This document shows positions 8,107 to 14,964 of a DNA stretch of 64,000 bases, in pieces. Source of the DNA: Mycolicibacterium stellerae. Lineage in GTDB: Bacteria; Actinomycetota; Actinomycetes; Mycobacteriales; Mycobacteriaceae. Under the pieces are notes generated by a model that was not told the DNA's origin, did not search any database, and saw nothing but the letters and a program-made list of their open reading frames with translations. The number at the start of each line of letters is the position of its first letter. The first letter of the stretch is position 1. Location of the stretch: NCBI RefSeq assembly GCF_003719305.1, contig NZ_RARC01000019.1, forward strand, positions 57,882 to 121,881. Direction: 5' to 3'. The translations under genes were made by a program, and so were the position numbers.

Positions 8107-8763
8107 GTGTACCTCTTCTTGCAGACGTGGGCGGCATTGCGTGCAGCGATCGCCGACCTACCCGACGAGGCCTTCGCCGAGGTGTCGGGCTGTTCGGGTT
8201 GGCTGGTTCGCGACCTGGTGTGTCATCTGATCATCGACGCACAGGATGTATTGATCACGCTGGTCACACCGGCGAAATCCAAGCCGACGCGGGACGCCGT
8301 CACCTACTGGGAGTTGGCAGAAACGCCGCCGACTGGCGAGGAGCCCCTGGACTCGCTGACCGTCCGACTTGCGGCCGCATACCAAGACCCCAATCTCCTC
8401 AAATTCCACCTCGGCGACGTCGGTTCGGCGGCGGCGCGCGCCGCCGAACTCTGCGATCCGCGCCTGCACGTGAGCACTCGCGGTGAGGTTCTCACCGCGA
8501 GTGACTACCTGTCTGCATACGTGCTGGAATGGACGCTGCACCACCTCGACCTGATTTCACGCCTTCCCGGCGCAGCCAAACCGCCCACCGAGGGGCTGAC
8601 AGCCGCGAGGCTGATGCTGGAGGCCATCGCCGGGGTGTCGTTTCCCGAGTCGCTCTCCGATGAGGACGTTCTTCTCGTCGGCACAGGACGGCGGGTCGCC
8701 TCCGATGCGGAGATTTCCCAACTGGGCACGCTGGCCGCGAAGCTTCCGTTCATCCTCGGCTGA
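8107..8763 (+). CDS. Mycothiol-dependent maleylpyruvate isomerase-family (DinB-fold) protein
   Basis: 218 aa. The N-terminal DinB/MDMPI four-helix domain shows the usual WLVRDLVCHLIIDAQD segment (first metal-ligand His in VCHL) and a late TLHHLDL that supplies further ligands. Members use mycothiol as cofactor (maleylpyruvate isomerase) or transfer mycothiol to substrates; most actinobacterial paralogues have no known substrate. The 3' end faces a minus-strand gene only 3 nt away. The GTG start gives a slightly short N-terminus; I see no better upstream start. Confidence 0.85.
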   Translation: MYLFLQTWAALRAAIADLPDEAFAEVSGCSGWLVRDLVCHLIIDAQDVLITLVTPAKSKPTRDAVTYWELAETPPTGEEPLDSLTVRLAAAYQDPNLLKFHLGDVGSAAARAAELCDPRLHVSTRGEVLTASDYLSAYVLEWTLHHLDLISRLPGAAKPPTEGLTAARLMLEAIAGVSFPESLSDEDVLLVGTGRRVASDAEISQLGTLAAKLPFILG

Positions 8764-8766
8764 GTC

Positions 8767-9485
8767 TCAACGGGGGAGAAGCGAGATCTTCTGCCAGATC
8801 TTGTTCGACAGCTCAGTGGTCAGGGTCTCGATCGTGGAGACGGTCTCGAGTACGACCCCGTCGGTGCTGTGTTCGGCACACAACGCCGCCGTCTTGGCCG
8901 TCAGGCTCAACATCTCCGAGCAGTAGTCGAGGTAATGGCGCAGCTGGTCTGCGTCCAAACCGTGCGCGACGCTCGCCGCGGTCGGCGTGTAGGTCGGGCT
9001 GACCTGTTCAGGATCCTTGGAGAGCTGATGCATGTCGATGACATGCGCCAGGGAGCGCAACCGGTGCAGCAGGCGCAGCAATGAGCGCCGCTCCAGCCGC
9101 TCGGGAAATGCCCAGAGGAACACGACCGCGATCGCCGCGAAGACCAGGTCGTTGACGACACTTTCGACGAGCGGCACCCAATCGGCCGTCTTGGCGAGCC
9201 CGTCGACAACGGCCGATCGCAGGCTGAAGGCCAGCGCGATCAACGTCGCCGCGACGATGGTGATGCTCGCGATGCGGGGCTCATCGTCATGCGCCGCAAC
9301 CGATCTCGGGACTGGCCGGCCTCTGCTTGGACGCGGACCACAAGGCCGCCGAGGTCGCGCGCGGCCTTCGTGAGTCCACGCTCGCCGAAGCGTGCGTGGA
9401 TACGACGCTCGAGCTGCCCCACCGTGTCTCCGACGACGCCCGCCGCCAGCTGGATGGTGTCCCCGGCCGGGCTGGTCTGCGCCAC
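8767..9485 (-). pseudogene. Conserved mycobacterial membrane-associated protein, apparent frameshift
   Basis: Two overlapping minus-strand frames make one plausible protein of about 239 aa. From GTG at 9485 frame one reads VAQTSPAGDTIQLAAGVVGD to GGLVVRVQAEAGQSRDR, then degenerates; from about 9300 another frame continues AHDDEPRIASITIVAATLIA with two hydrophobic segments and a helical C-terminus to 8767. Neither half has a good independent start: the second would need a bare TTG at 9243. A one-base indel near 9295-9305 would join them. It could be a real decay event or a sequence error; alternatively the two frames are coupled genes, which I think less likely. Confidence 0.55.
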
Positions 9486-9541
9486 GTCACGACTGTAGGG
9501 CCAGCGCGTTGTTCGAGCACGCAACCTCGGCACGGAAGTTT

Positions 9542-9907
9542 TCAGCGCCGGCCCGCGCGCCACCTGTCCAGAATTCGCCGGTCCCGTTTGGTCGGCCGCC
9601 CGGCACCGCGATCGCGAGGCGCCACGGGAACGTGCGGAGTCTGAGGCGGCGGGGGTGTCCGATCGAGGTAGCAGGTCACGGCGTCGGCGGCGCCGACCCG
9701 CTTCTGGATCACCCGTACCACCTCGACTATCCGCGTCCTACTTCCGATGAGGGCACGCACTTCGTCACCGGGAGACACTGCCGTCGACGGTTTTGCGGGC
9801 CGATCGTTGACCCGGACATGCCCACTTCGGCAGGCGGCGGCCGCATCCGGCCGGGTCCTGGTCAGCCGGACCGCCCACAACCACCGATCCAGCCGGGTCG
9901 ACTCCAT
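9542..9907 (-). CDS. S4-domain RNA-binding protein (HslR/Hsp15-like)
   Basis: About 121 aa from the ATG at 9907 (MESTRLDRWLWAVRLTRT). The S4 fold is plain: RLDRWLWAVRLTRTRPDAAA, CRSGHVRVNDRPAKPSTAVS and PGDEVRALIG. In E. coli Hsp15 this domain binds 50S subunits carrying stalled nascent chains. The C-terminus is basic and disordered-looking (RDRGAGRPTKRDRR). An upstream in-frame ATG at 9934 would add nine residues without family support. Same strand as the frameshifted gene downstream. Confidence 0.88.
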   Translation of the reverse strand: MESTRLDRWLWAVRLTRTRPDAAAACRSGHVRVNDRPAKPSTAVSPGDEVRALIGSRTRIVEVVRVIQKRVGAADAVTCYLDRTPPPPQTPHVPVAPRDRGAGRPTKRDRRILDRWRAGRR

Positions 9908-10023
9908 AGCTCCATCATGACCCAGGAAACGCAATCCAGAATCGACGCCGTCGGCTGGTCTGTAAGTCGGCGTTTGCGCCGGGTGGACATCGAGGACGAC
10001 GCGAACTACAGCCGCGCACGAAC

Positions 10024-10962
10024 TCAGGCCCCGGCGCCCACCCAGCGCTGTAGGAACGCCTCGGTGACGATGGCCGCGTTGTCCGCCGCGACCTGCTTGT
10101 AGACGAAGAACGTGAACGGATAGCCCGGCAGGTTCAGCGGGTCGCCCGGCCCGTCAGACATTCCACGGATGCCGAGAAACGGGACGCCGTGCGCATCGGC
10201 GACCTGTTGTGCGGCGGCGGTCTCCTGGTCGACCGCGTCCACAGGCGCGCTGCCCCTCGCCAGGAAGCCCGTTATATTGCTGAGCACTCCCCGAACCAGG
10301 AACGGCGCCACCGCCCGAAAGAAGTTGCCCGCGAACAGCGGTGAGAAGTCCGGTGCGGCATGTGGTTGAGGACCGAAGACGGCCCCGCCCAGGGGGATGG
10401 ACGGGAACGCTGCACCGTTGTTGTTGTCGGCGCTTGAGCCGTCACCGCCTACATAGAGTTGCGGCTCGCGATTGAGGTTGACGAGCCGCAGCCCAGACAG
10501 GGCAGCACAAATACGGCAGGAGGCGTCGGCGGCGGGGACGGTGCTCTCCAGATCCACAGTGAGGTCGTCGGCCGCGTCGAGCATCTCGGGGTCGACCGCC
10601 TGCCATGTGGCTCCGTCATCGGATGTCCATCGCGTCGGGATGGCGACATCGCCGATCCGGGTGCGTCCGTAGCCGCCCGCGACGCCGGCGAAAACGACTG
10701 CGCCAACGGAGATACCCGACGCGGGAGTGAAGTGCTTCAGTGCTGTTTCGGTGGTGTCGGCGGCGTTCCGCATGCCGATGCCTGTCATCGCGACGACGAC
10801 CTTGTTGCCGCCCAGCCTGCCGAGGTAATAGTGCTTGCGGTGCACGACGACGACCGGCCTCTCGTCGAGCGTGGTGCGGGCGAGAATCGCATCCGCCTCG
10901 GCAGGGAAGGCGGTCAGGACCAGGGTGCGCTGTTCAGGTTCCACGGCAGTATCGGCGACCAT
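10024..10962 (-). CDS. Nucleoside phosphorylase / MTA-SAH nucleosidase-like protein
   Basis: 312 aa of the purine nucleoside phosphorylase/MTAN superfamily. Start LVLTAFPAEADAIL with VAMTGIGMRNAADTT matches the N-terminal strand and glycine loop; SVGAVVFAGVAGGYGRTRIGDV is the phosphate/ribose region; VDQETAAAQQVADAHGVPF replaces the MESAA-type motif with the Glu retained, and RGMSDG gives the catalytic Asp. It is longer than the 230-aa bacterial MTAN because of an insertion around residues 150-220, so substrate may differ. Divergent from the DUF4383-like gene with a palindrome between. Confidence 0.82.
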   Translation of the reverse strand: MVADTAVEPEQRTLVLTAFPAEADAILARTTLDERPVVVVHRKHYYLGRLGGNKVVVAMTGIGMRNAADTTETALKHFTPASGISVGAVVFAGVAGGYGRTRIGDVAIPTRWTSDDGATWQAVDPEMLDAADDLTVDLESTVPAADASCRICAALSGLRLVNLNREPQLYVGGDGSSADNNNGAAFPSIPLGGAVFGPQPHAAPDFSPLFAGNFFRAVAPFLVRGVLSNITGFLARGSAPVDAVDQETAAAQQVADAHGVPFLGIRGMSDGPGDPLNLPGYPFTFFVYKQVAADNAAIVTEAFLQRWVGAGA

Positions 10963-11020
10963 CGTCGCACCGAGGCGGATTCGTGGCGGACCAATTTCAG
11001 CTCAGGGGATAGGCAACTCC

Positions 11021-11037
11021 TACTACCTTGCGTAGTA
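11021..11037. promoter_or_regulatory. Inverted repeat in divergent promoter region
   Basis: Perfect six-base arms TACTAC-cttgc-GTAGTA lie between the divergently read nucleosidase-like gene (start 10962) and the membrane protein gene (start 11078). Size and placement fit an operator for a dimeric repressor; no cognate regulator is adjacent. Confidence 0.4.
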
Positions 11038-11077
11038 TTGCCGGTGAGCCCCACCGTATGACATCCGGAGGTGCCTT

Positions 11078-11533
11078 GTGAAGTGGAGTTTCGCCCAGAT
11101 AGGGCTGCTGATAATCGCCGCTTTTCACGTCATCCAGGCGGTGATCGGATTCATCGTCGAGCCCAGCTTTGCGACCGGTCCTGACGCGCCGACCGTCCAA
11201 GTGCTGGGGATGGACTACAACGGATGGCATGCGGTTGCCGGCCTCGCGCTGTTCGCGCCCGGTCTGGTGTTCGCGCTGCGCAAGTCGTGGTCGGTGCTGT
11301 ATCTGCTCATCGCCGCGGTAGCCGGCGCGCTTCCGGGGATCTGGGCGTTCTTCTCACAACAGGTCGCGTTCGTCTTCGCGTTTCCCAACAACACCAGCGA
11401 CGCGATCGTGCACCTGGTGACCGCGGCCGTCATGATCGCAGTCGCGGCCATACAGATCCGCATCGACGGCGGCCTGAAGAACTCGCTCGCCGACCTGCGC
11501 AAGCAACCTCAGGCGACCCGAAAGACGGGATAG
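11078..11533 (+). CDS. Four-helix membrane protein (DUF4383-like)
   Basis: 151 aa with four hydrophobic helices: near the N-terminus (FAQIGLLIIAAFHVIQAVIG), in the middle (WHAVAGLALFAPGLVFAL and VLYLLIAAVAGALPGIWAF) and late (IVHLVTAAVMIAVAAIQI). The HVI and DYNGWHAVAGLAL pattern resembles DUF4383 proteins, small actinobacterial integral membrane proteins without assigned function. GTG start at 11078 has a GGAG at 11067-11070. The 3' end overlaps the convergent Ddn-like gene by 25 nt. Confidence 0.75.
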   Translation: MKWSFAQIGLLIIAAFHVIQAVIGFIVEPSFATGPDAPTVQVLGMDYNGWHAVAGLALFAPGLVFALRKSWSVLYLLIAAVAGALPGIWAFFSQQVAFVFAFPNNTSDAIVHLVTAAVMIAVAAIQIRIDGGLKNSLADLRKQPQATRKTG

Positions 11534-11976
11534 TCGTTCACAATTCCCGCGAATTCGCCCAACGGTGAATGGCGGTCGACCGGAAAGAATGGGCGTGCCC
11601 CCGGCGCGAGCTCGAGGTAGCGACGCAGGATCGCGGCCCTGTCATCCGAGAAGTCTTCGACCAGCGACACGCCTTCGCGCTGTCGGCGCGTCAGCAGGAC
11701 GGCGTGATCGTCGGCGCGCAGGTTGGCAGCCCACTCGGTTTTCTGGCCGAGCATGGCCACCAGATAGCGGCCGCCCTTGTAGTCGGCGACGACGACAGGA
11801 AACGAGATCGTCCGTCCGGTCTTGCGGCCCCGAACCTCGAGCGTCGCAGCATGACGCGGTCCGATGCCCGCCGCGAAGGCGATGGCGTTCAGTCGGTTCG
11901 AGGCGCGCGCCGTCCAACTGGGACGACCGTCGCGGTAATTCCACCGTTGCAGGGTGCTCAGAGCGTCGCGGAACAT
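11509..11976 (-). CDS. Deazaflavin (F420)-dependent nitroreductase-family protein
   Basis: 155 aa, Ddn/DUF385 family (split beta-barrel). Typical features: ATLEVRGRKTGRTISFPVVV (strand-turn with the GRKTG signature), GGRYLVAMLGQKTEWAANLRAD, and late VDRHSPLGEFAGI. Members bind F420H2 or fatty acids and reduce quinones and nitroaromatics; physiological substrates are mostly unknown. It lies 2 nt downstream of the MOSC gene stop on the same strand, so the two are likely co-transcribed. Confidence 0.88.
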   Translation of the reverse strand: MFRDALSTLQRWNYRDGRPSWTARASNRLNAIAFAAGIGPRHAATLEVRGRKTGRTISFPVVVADYKGGRYLVAMLGQKTEWAANLRADDHAVLLTRRQREGVSLVEDFSDDRAAILRRYLELAPGARPFFPVDRHSPLGEFAGIVNDYPVFRVA

Positions 11977-11978
11977 TC

Positions 11979-12641
11979 TCAGCTCGACTCGACGCGGCGA
12001 CGCACGTAGGTCTTGAGTTCCGACGACAGCGCATCGGCCGCCAACAACTTCGGAAGCAGGTCAGGGTCCGACATCCGGGCGCGGAACACCAGACCGATCG
12101 TCACATTGTGGTCGGGGCGGTGATCAACCGATATGTGGTCCCCGGCGCGCACCACCCCCGGTGAGATAACCCTCAGATAAGCACCGGGCTTCGCGGCTGT
12201 GGTGAAAGTCTTGATCCACTTGTCCAGCTCGAGGAACGCGGAGAAGGTTCGGCACGGCGTACGGGGAGCCGACACCTCGAGCAGCGGTCCGTCGGTGCCG
12301 ATTCGCCAGCGCTCGCCGATCAGAGCCTCGGTGACGTCGAGGCCCGACGTGGTCAGGTTCTCGCCGAACATTCCGTTGCGCAGCGGACGGGCCAGCAGCG
12401 CCTCCCACCCGTCGAGATCTTCGCGCGCATACGCGTAGACGGCCTGGTCGTCGCCGCCGTGCAGTTTTTGGTTACCGATGGTGTCACCGACCAGCCCGCT
12501 GCCGAGACCGTCACGCATCGGCCCCGGCGACCGCACCATCACCGACTCGTCCACCGCCGACTTGTCGATTCCCGTCGGCCTCGACGGTGCGTCGGGATTC
12601 GGGCGGACACGAGCAAGGTTGACCGACAACACTGATGCCAC
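11979..12641 (-). CDS. MOSC domain-containing protein (YiiM-like)
   Basis: 220 aa. MOSC hallmarks are present: NQKLHGGDDQAVYAYAREDL, NGMFGENLTTSGLDV, and the conserved Cys in APRTPCRTFSAFLELD. MOSC domains are the sulfur-carrier or substrate-reduction part of molybdenum-cofactor sulfurases and mARC-type enzymes; YiiM-like proteins reduce N-hydroxylated compounds. The C-terminal part (PDLLPKLLAADALSSELKTY) fits the YiiM/3-alpha extension. First gene of a two-gene unit with the F420-type reductase. Confidence 0.9.
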   Translation of the reverse strand: MASVLSVNLARVRPNPDAPSRPTGIDKSAVDESVMVRSPGPMRDGLGSGLVGDTIGNQKLHGGDDQAVYAYAREDLDGWEALLARPLRNGMFGENLTTSGLDVTEALIGERWRIGTDGPLLEVSAPRTPCRTFSAFLELDKWIKTFTTAAKPGAYLRVISPGVVRAGDHISVDHRPDHNVTIGLVFRARMSDPDLLPKLLAADALSSELKTYVRRRVESS

Positions 12642-12753
12642 CGACTAAGGGTATTGCTCGCGTGGATCAGGTGCTCATCGGCCGGCGCGGCATTTGAATC
12701 TGCGTACGCGGAAATTCTTGGTTACGTGTGGGGCGGCGGGCATCGTCGAACAC

Positions 12754-13220
12754 ATGACGACAACCGCCGAAATCCGTCCCGCTCTCGGCCCCGCCCGTAT
12801 CTCGCGACTCGATGTCCCCGAGGTCGAATCCCTGCGAAACGATGCGGTGCGCGGCTTCTTCACCCGCCAACTTCGCGAGGAGCGGTTGACGTCGAATTGG
12901 TTTCGCGCGCTGTCGCTTAACGAGGATGACCTCGAACGGTTCAACGCCTACCTGCTGCCGCTACTCGGCACCGACAATCGCGGCGGACTGACGGCGCGCG
13001 AACGTGAGGTGATCGCCACCGTCGTCTCGGGGGAGAACTGCTGCGCGTACTGCCACACCAACCACGCCAACAAACTGGGCAAGGTTGCCGGGGACTGCTG
13101 GATGACCACCTCATTCTGGAGGCGATTTCGATCGCAGCATTCATCGGTGCGACGAATCGGATCGGTATCGCCTTGGCGGTGCCGCCCAACCCCGAGTACA
13201 CCGGCGTCCCTCGGCACTAG
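12754..13220 (+). pseudogene. Decayed AhpD/CMD-type peroxidase-related gene with internal deletion
   Basis: From ATG 12754 the product matches the uncharacterised peroxidase-related family: ISRLDVPEVESL, then GLTAREREVIATVVSGENCC and the CxxC pair in CAYCHTNHANKLG. After VAGD at about 13094 the frame turns to nonsense, while the next frame resumes with the family's C-terminus (LLDDHLILEAISIAAFIGAT, then NRIGIALAVPPNPEY) to the TAG at 13218. About 50 central codons are missing and the halves are out of frame. Interpreted as an internal deletion; a single-base shift alone would not restore normal length. Confidence 0.75.
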
Positions 13221-13295
13221 GACAAACCGCGCCCGCGGCACAAACCGCGCCCGCCACGTGTTGCGATGTGGGGAGCCAGTGCGAAGGAGGCGCGA

Positions 13296-14177
13296 GTGAA
13301 AATCCGTTTCGGAGTCGGGCTTGGAGCCGACAGTGGCCCGGAGCACCTCGCCGAGGTCGTCGACCAGCTCGAGAGTGCTGGGGTCGACTCGCTGTGGTTC
13401 TCCGAGCTGGTCTACTCACACCTCGTCGACCCGTTCGTCGGCATGGCGTTCACGCTTGCCCGCACAACCCGACTGAAGGTGGGCACCTCGGTGGCGGTGC
13501 TGCCGGGCCGACATCCAGTACTGGTCGCCAAGCAGCTCGCCTCGCTGTGGGCGGTCGCCCCGAAGCGTGTTCTGCCGGTCTTCGGTCTGCGGTCTGCGCT
13601 GCCCGTCGAACGTGACCTGTTCGTTGTGCCGGATGGAAAGCGGGCCGCGGTATTCGACGAGTCGCTCAAGCTGCTGCGCATCGCGCTGCGCGAGGACCAC
13701 GTCGACTTCTCGGGTGACTACTTCACAGCGCGCGGGATACAGGTGCTGCCGAAACCGACTCCGCCGCTCGATCTCTGGATCGGCGGGGCAACGCCGGCCG
13801 CGTTCCGTCGCATCGGCACGCTCGGCGACGGCTGGCTGGGCAGCTTCCTGACTCCCGCCGAGGCGGGCCAGGCACGCCTGTCGATCATCGCTGCCGCGCA
13901 GACTGCGGGTCGTGAAATCGAACCCGATCACTATGGGATCAACCTCGCGGTCGGCGACGGGGATCTGCCTGCACCGGTGCTGGCTGCAATTCGCAAGCGC
14001 CGACCTGATCTCGATCCCGCAGCGCTCGTGGCGGCCGATTGGCAGACCCTGCACCGCAGGCTGGACGACTACATCGAGGCAGGGCTGACGAAGTTCGTCA
14101 TCCGGCCGGCAGGCGACGTGAAACTTACCGACTTCCTCGAAAGGTTCGTCACTGAACTGCTTCCGCGGCAACACTAG
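13296..14177 (+). CDS. LLM-class F420-dependent oxidoreductase
   Basis: About 293 aa TIM-barrel protein of the luciferase-like/F420 group. Family features: start VKIRFGVGLGADSGPEHLAE, SLWFSELVYSH, TTRLKVGTSVAVLPGRHPV (the usual strand-4 segment), PPLDLWIGGATPAAFRRIG and a C-terminal HRRLDDYIEAGLTKFVIRP. Reactions in this group are hydride transfers with F420 or FMN; substrate unknown. I start at GTG 13296 because AAGGAGG sits at 13284-13290; an upstream ATG at 13266 would ignore that ribosome site. Six nt before the SpoIIAA-like gene. Confidence 0.88.
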   Translation: MKIRFGVGLGADSGPEHLAEVVDQLESAGVDSLWFSELVYSHLVDPFVGMAFTLARTTRLKVGTSVAVLPGRHPVLVAKQLASLWAVAPKRVLPVFGLRSALPVERDLFVVPDGKRAAVFDESLKLLRIALREDHVDFSGDYFTARGIQVLPKPTPPLDLWIGGATPAAFRRIGTLGDGWLGSFLTPAEAGQARLSIIAAAQTAGREIEPDHYGINLAVGDGDLPAPVLAAIRKRRPDLDPAALVAADWQTLHRRLDDYIEAGLTKFVIRPAGDVKLTDFLERFVTELLPRQH

Positions 14178-14182
14178 AACCC

Positions 14183-14551
14183 ATGATCGAGGTATTGCCG
14201 GACATGCCGCGCGGAGTCACCGGTATCCGCGTATCGGGTCGTATCCGGGGCGACGAACTCCGCGAGTTCAAACCCGCGATGGACGAGCTGATGGAAACCG
14301 GTGAGATCAGAATGGTCGAGGTCATCGCGCCGGACTACGAGGGCTTCGGTCCCGGCGGGCTGGCCGAGGATCTCAAGCTGGGCCTCGGCCTTCTGACGCG
14401 GCACCACTCCGCGTTCAAGCGGATCGCGGTGGTTTCCGACAAGGAGTGGGTCGCGCACGCGATGCATGCGTTCGCGTGGATGGTTCCCGGGGAGCTGGCG
14501 ATGTTCGGTCTCGACGAGCTCGAGCGGGCCAAGGAGTGGGCCGCAGGCTGA
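14183..14551 (+). CDS. SpoIIAA-like (STAS-like) protein
   Basis: 122 aa, SpoIIAA-like family (UspA/STAS-related fold). Diagnostic segments: IRVSGRIRGDELREFKPAMD, DYEGFGPGGLAEDLKLG and FKRIAVVSDKEWVAHAMHAF ending in the typical amphipathic FGLDELERAKEWAAG. Members bind hydrophobic ligands or membranes in some bacteria; no role is established in mycobacteria. It starts 6 nt after the LLM gene stop, so the pair is probably one transcript. Confidence 0.88.
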   Translation: MIEVLPDMPRGVTGIRVSGRIRGDELREFKPAMDELMETGEIRMVEVIAPDYEGFGPGGLAEDLKLGLGLLTRHHSAFKRIAVVSDKEWVAHAMHAFAWMVPGELAMFGLDELERAKEWAAG

Positions 14552-14571
14552 TATCGGCTGCGGATCTTCTC

Positions 14572-14589
14572 GTTTTTGGGATCGGTAGC
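14572..14589 (+). promoter_or_regulatory. Shared 18-bp upstream element, copy 1
   Basis: GTTTTTGGGATCGGTAGC, identical to copies at 21711-21728 and 23287-23304. Here a TATTTT box begins 13 nt downstream (14603-14608) and the ATG of the secreted-protein gene follows 7 nt after it, implying a leaderless transcript. The element is therefore placed like a -35/upstream recognition region. Which factor reads it is not visible. Confidence 0.8.
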
Positions 14590-14614
14590 AAATGTGAGTG
14601 GCTATTTTCGGATC

Positions 14615-14930
14615 ATGCGAACCACTACTTTGCCGAAAATCAAGAGAGTTGCCGCTGCTGCCCTGATATCCGGCGTCGGCGCGGTCGCCGCCATGGGACT
14701 TGCCACCGGAACGGCCCAGGCCGGCGAGGGCCCGATCGATGCCTGGAGCAACTACGAATGGTGTCCAGGAGAAGAGTTGCCCCAGGCCGACGGACCGATC
14801 ACTTGGGATATGAACGCCTGCCACTTCTGGCATTACCCAAGACGCGCGCGAAAACCCACCCTCGCTCTATCACGTGGTCGAGGGGCTTCGGCCGAATCCA
14901 TGCCCGCCCATCGCCTTCATGTGCCCGTGA
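14615..14930 (+). pseudogene. WCPG-family secreted protein, paralogue 1, frameshifted
   Basis: Signal peptide MRTTTLPKIKR plus hydrophobic core, cleavage after GTAQA. The mature part reads GPIDAWSNYEWCPGEELPQ then ITWDMNACHFWHY, the same WCPG...WDxNxCH pattern as the genes at 21795 and 23371. After Tyr the frame leaves family-like sequence; the neighbouring frame continues ARENPPSLYHVVEGLRPN then PCPPIAFMCP to a TGA at 14928, supplying the C-terminal Cys pair seen in the paralogues. A one-base excess in CCC at 14836-14838 explains it. Could be a sequence error; without it the product would be about 105 aa. Confidence 0.7.
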
Positions 14931-14964
14931 TCATCGGCGCCCGATAGCGCCTATCCTGGCCGGA

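Noticed and set aside
13222..13253. Two direct copies of ACAAACCGCGCCCG
   Set aside because: Only two short units at an 18-nt period; not a CRISPR or VNTR of note, and probably a local slippage.
14446..14964. Long N-terminal extension of the hrpA frame
   Set aside because: It crosses the SpoIIAA-like gene and the secreted-protein gene; family homology begins at GTG 14965, which has its own -10 box.
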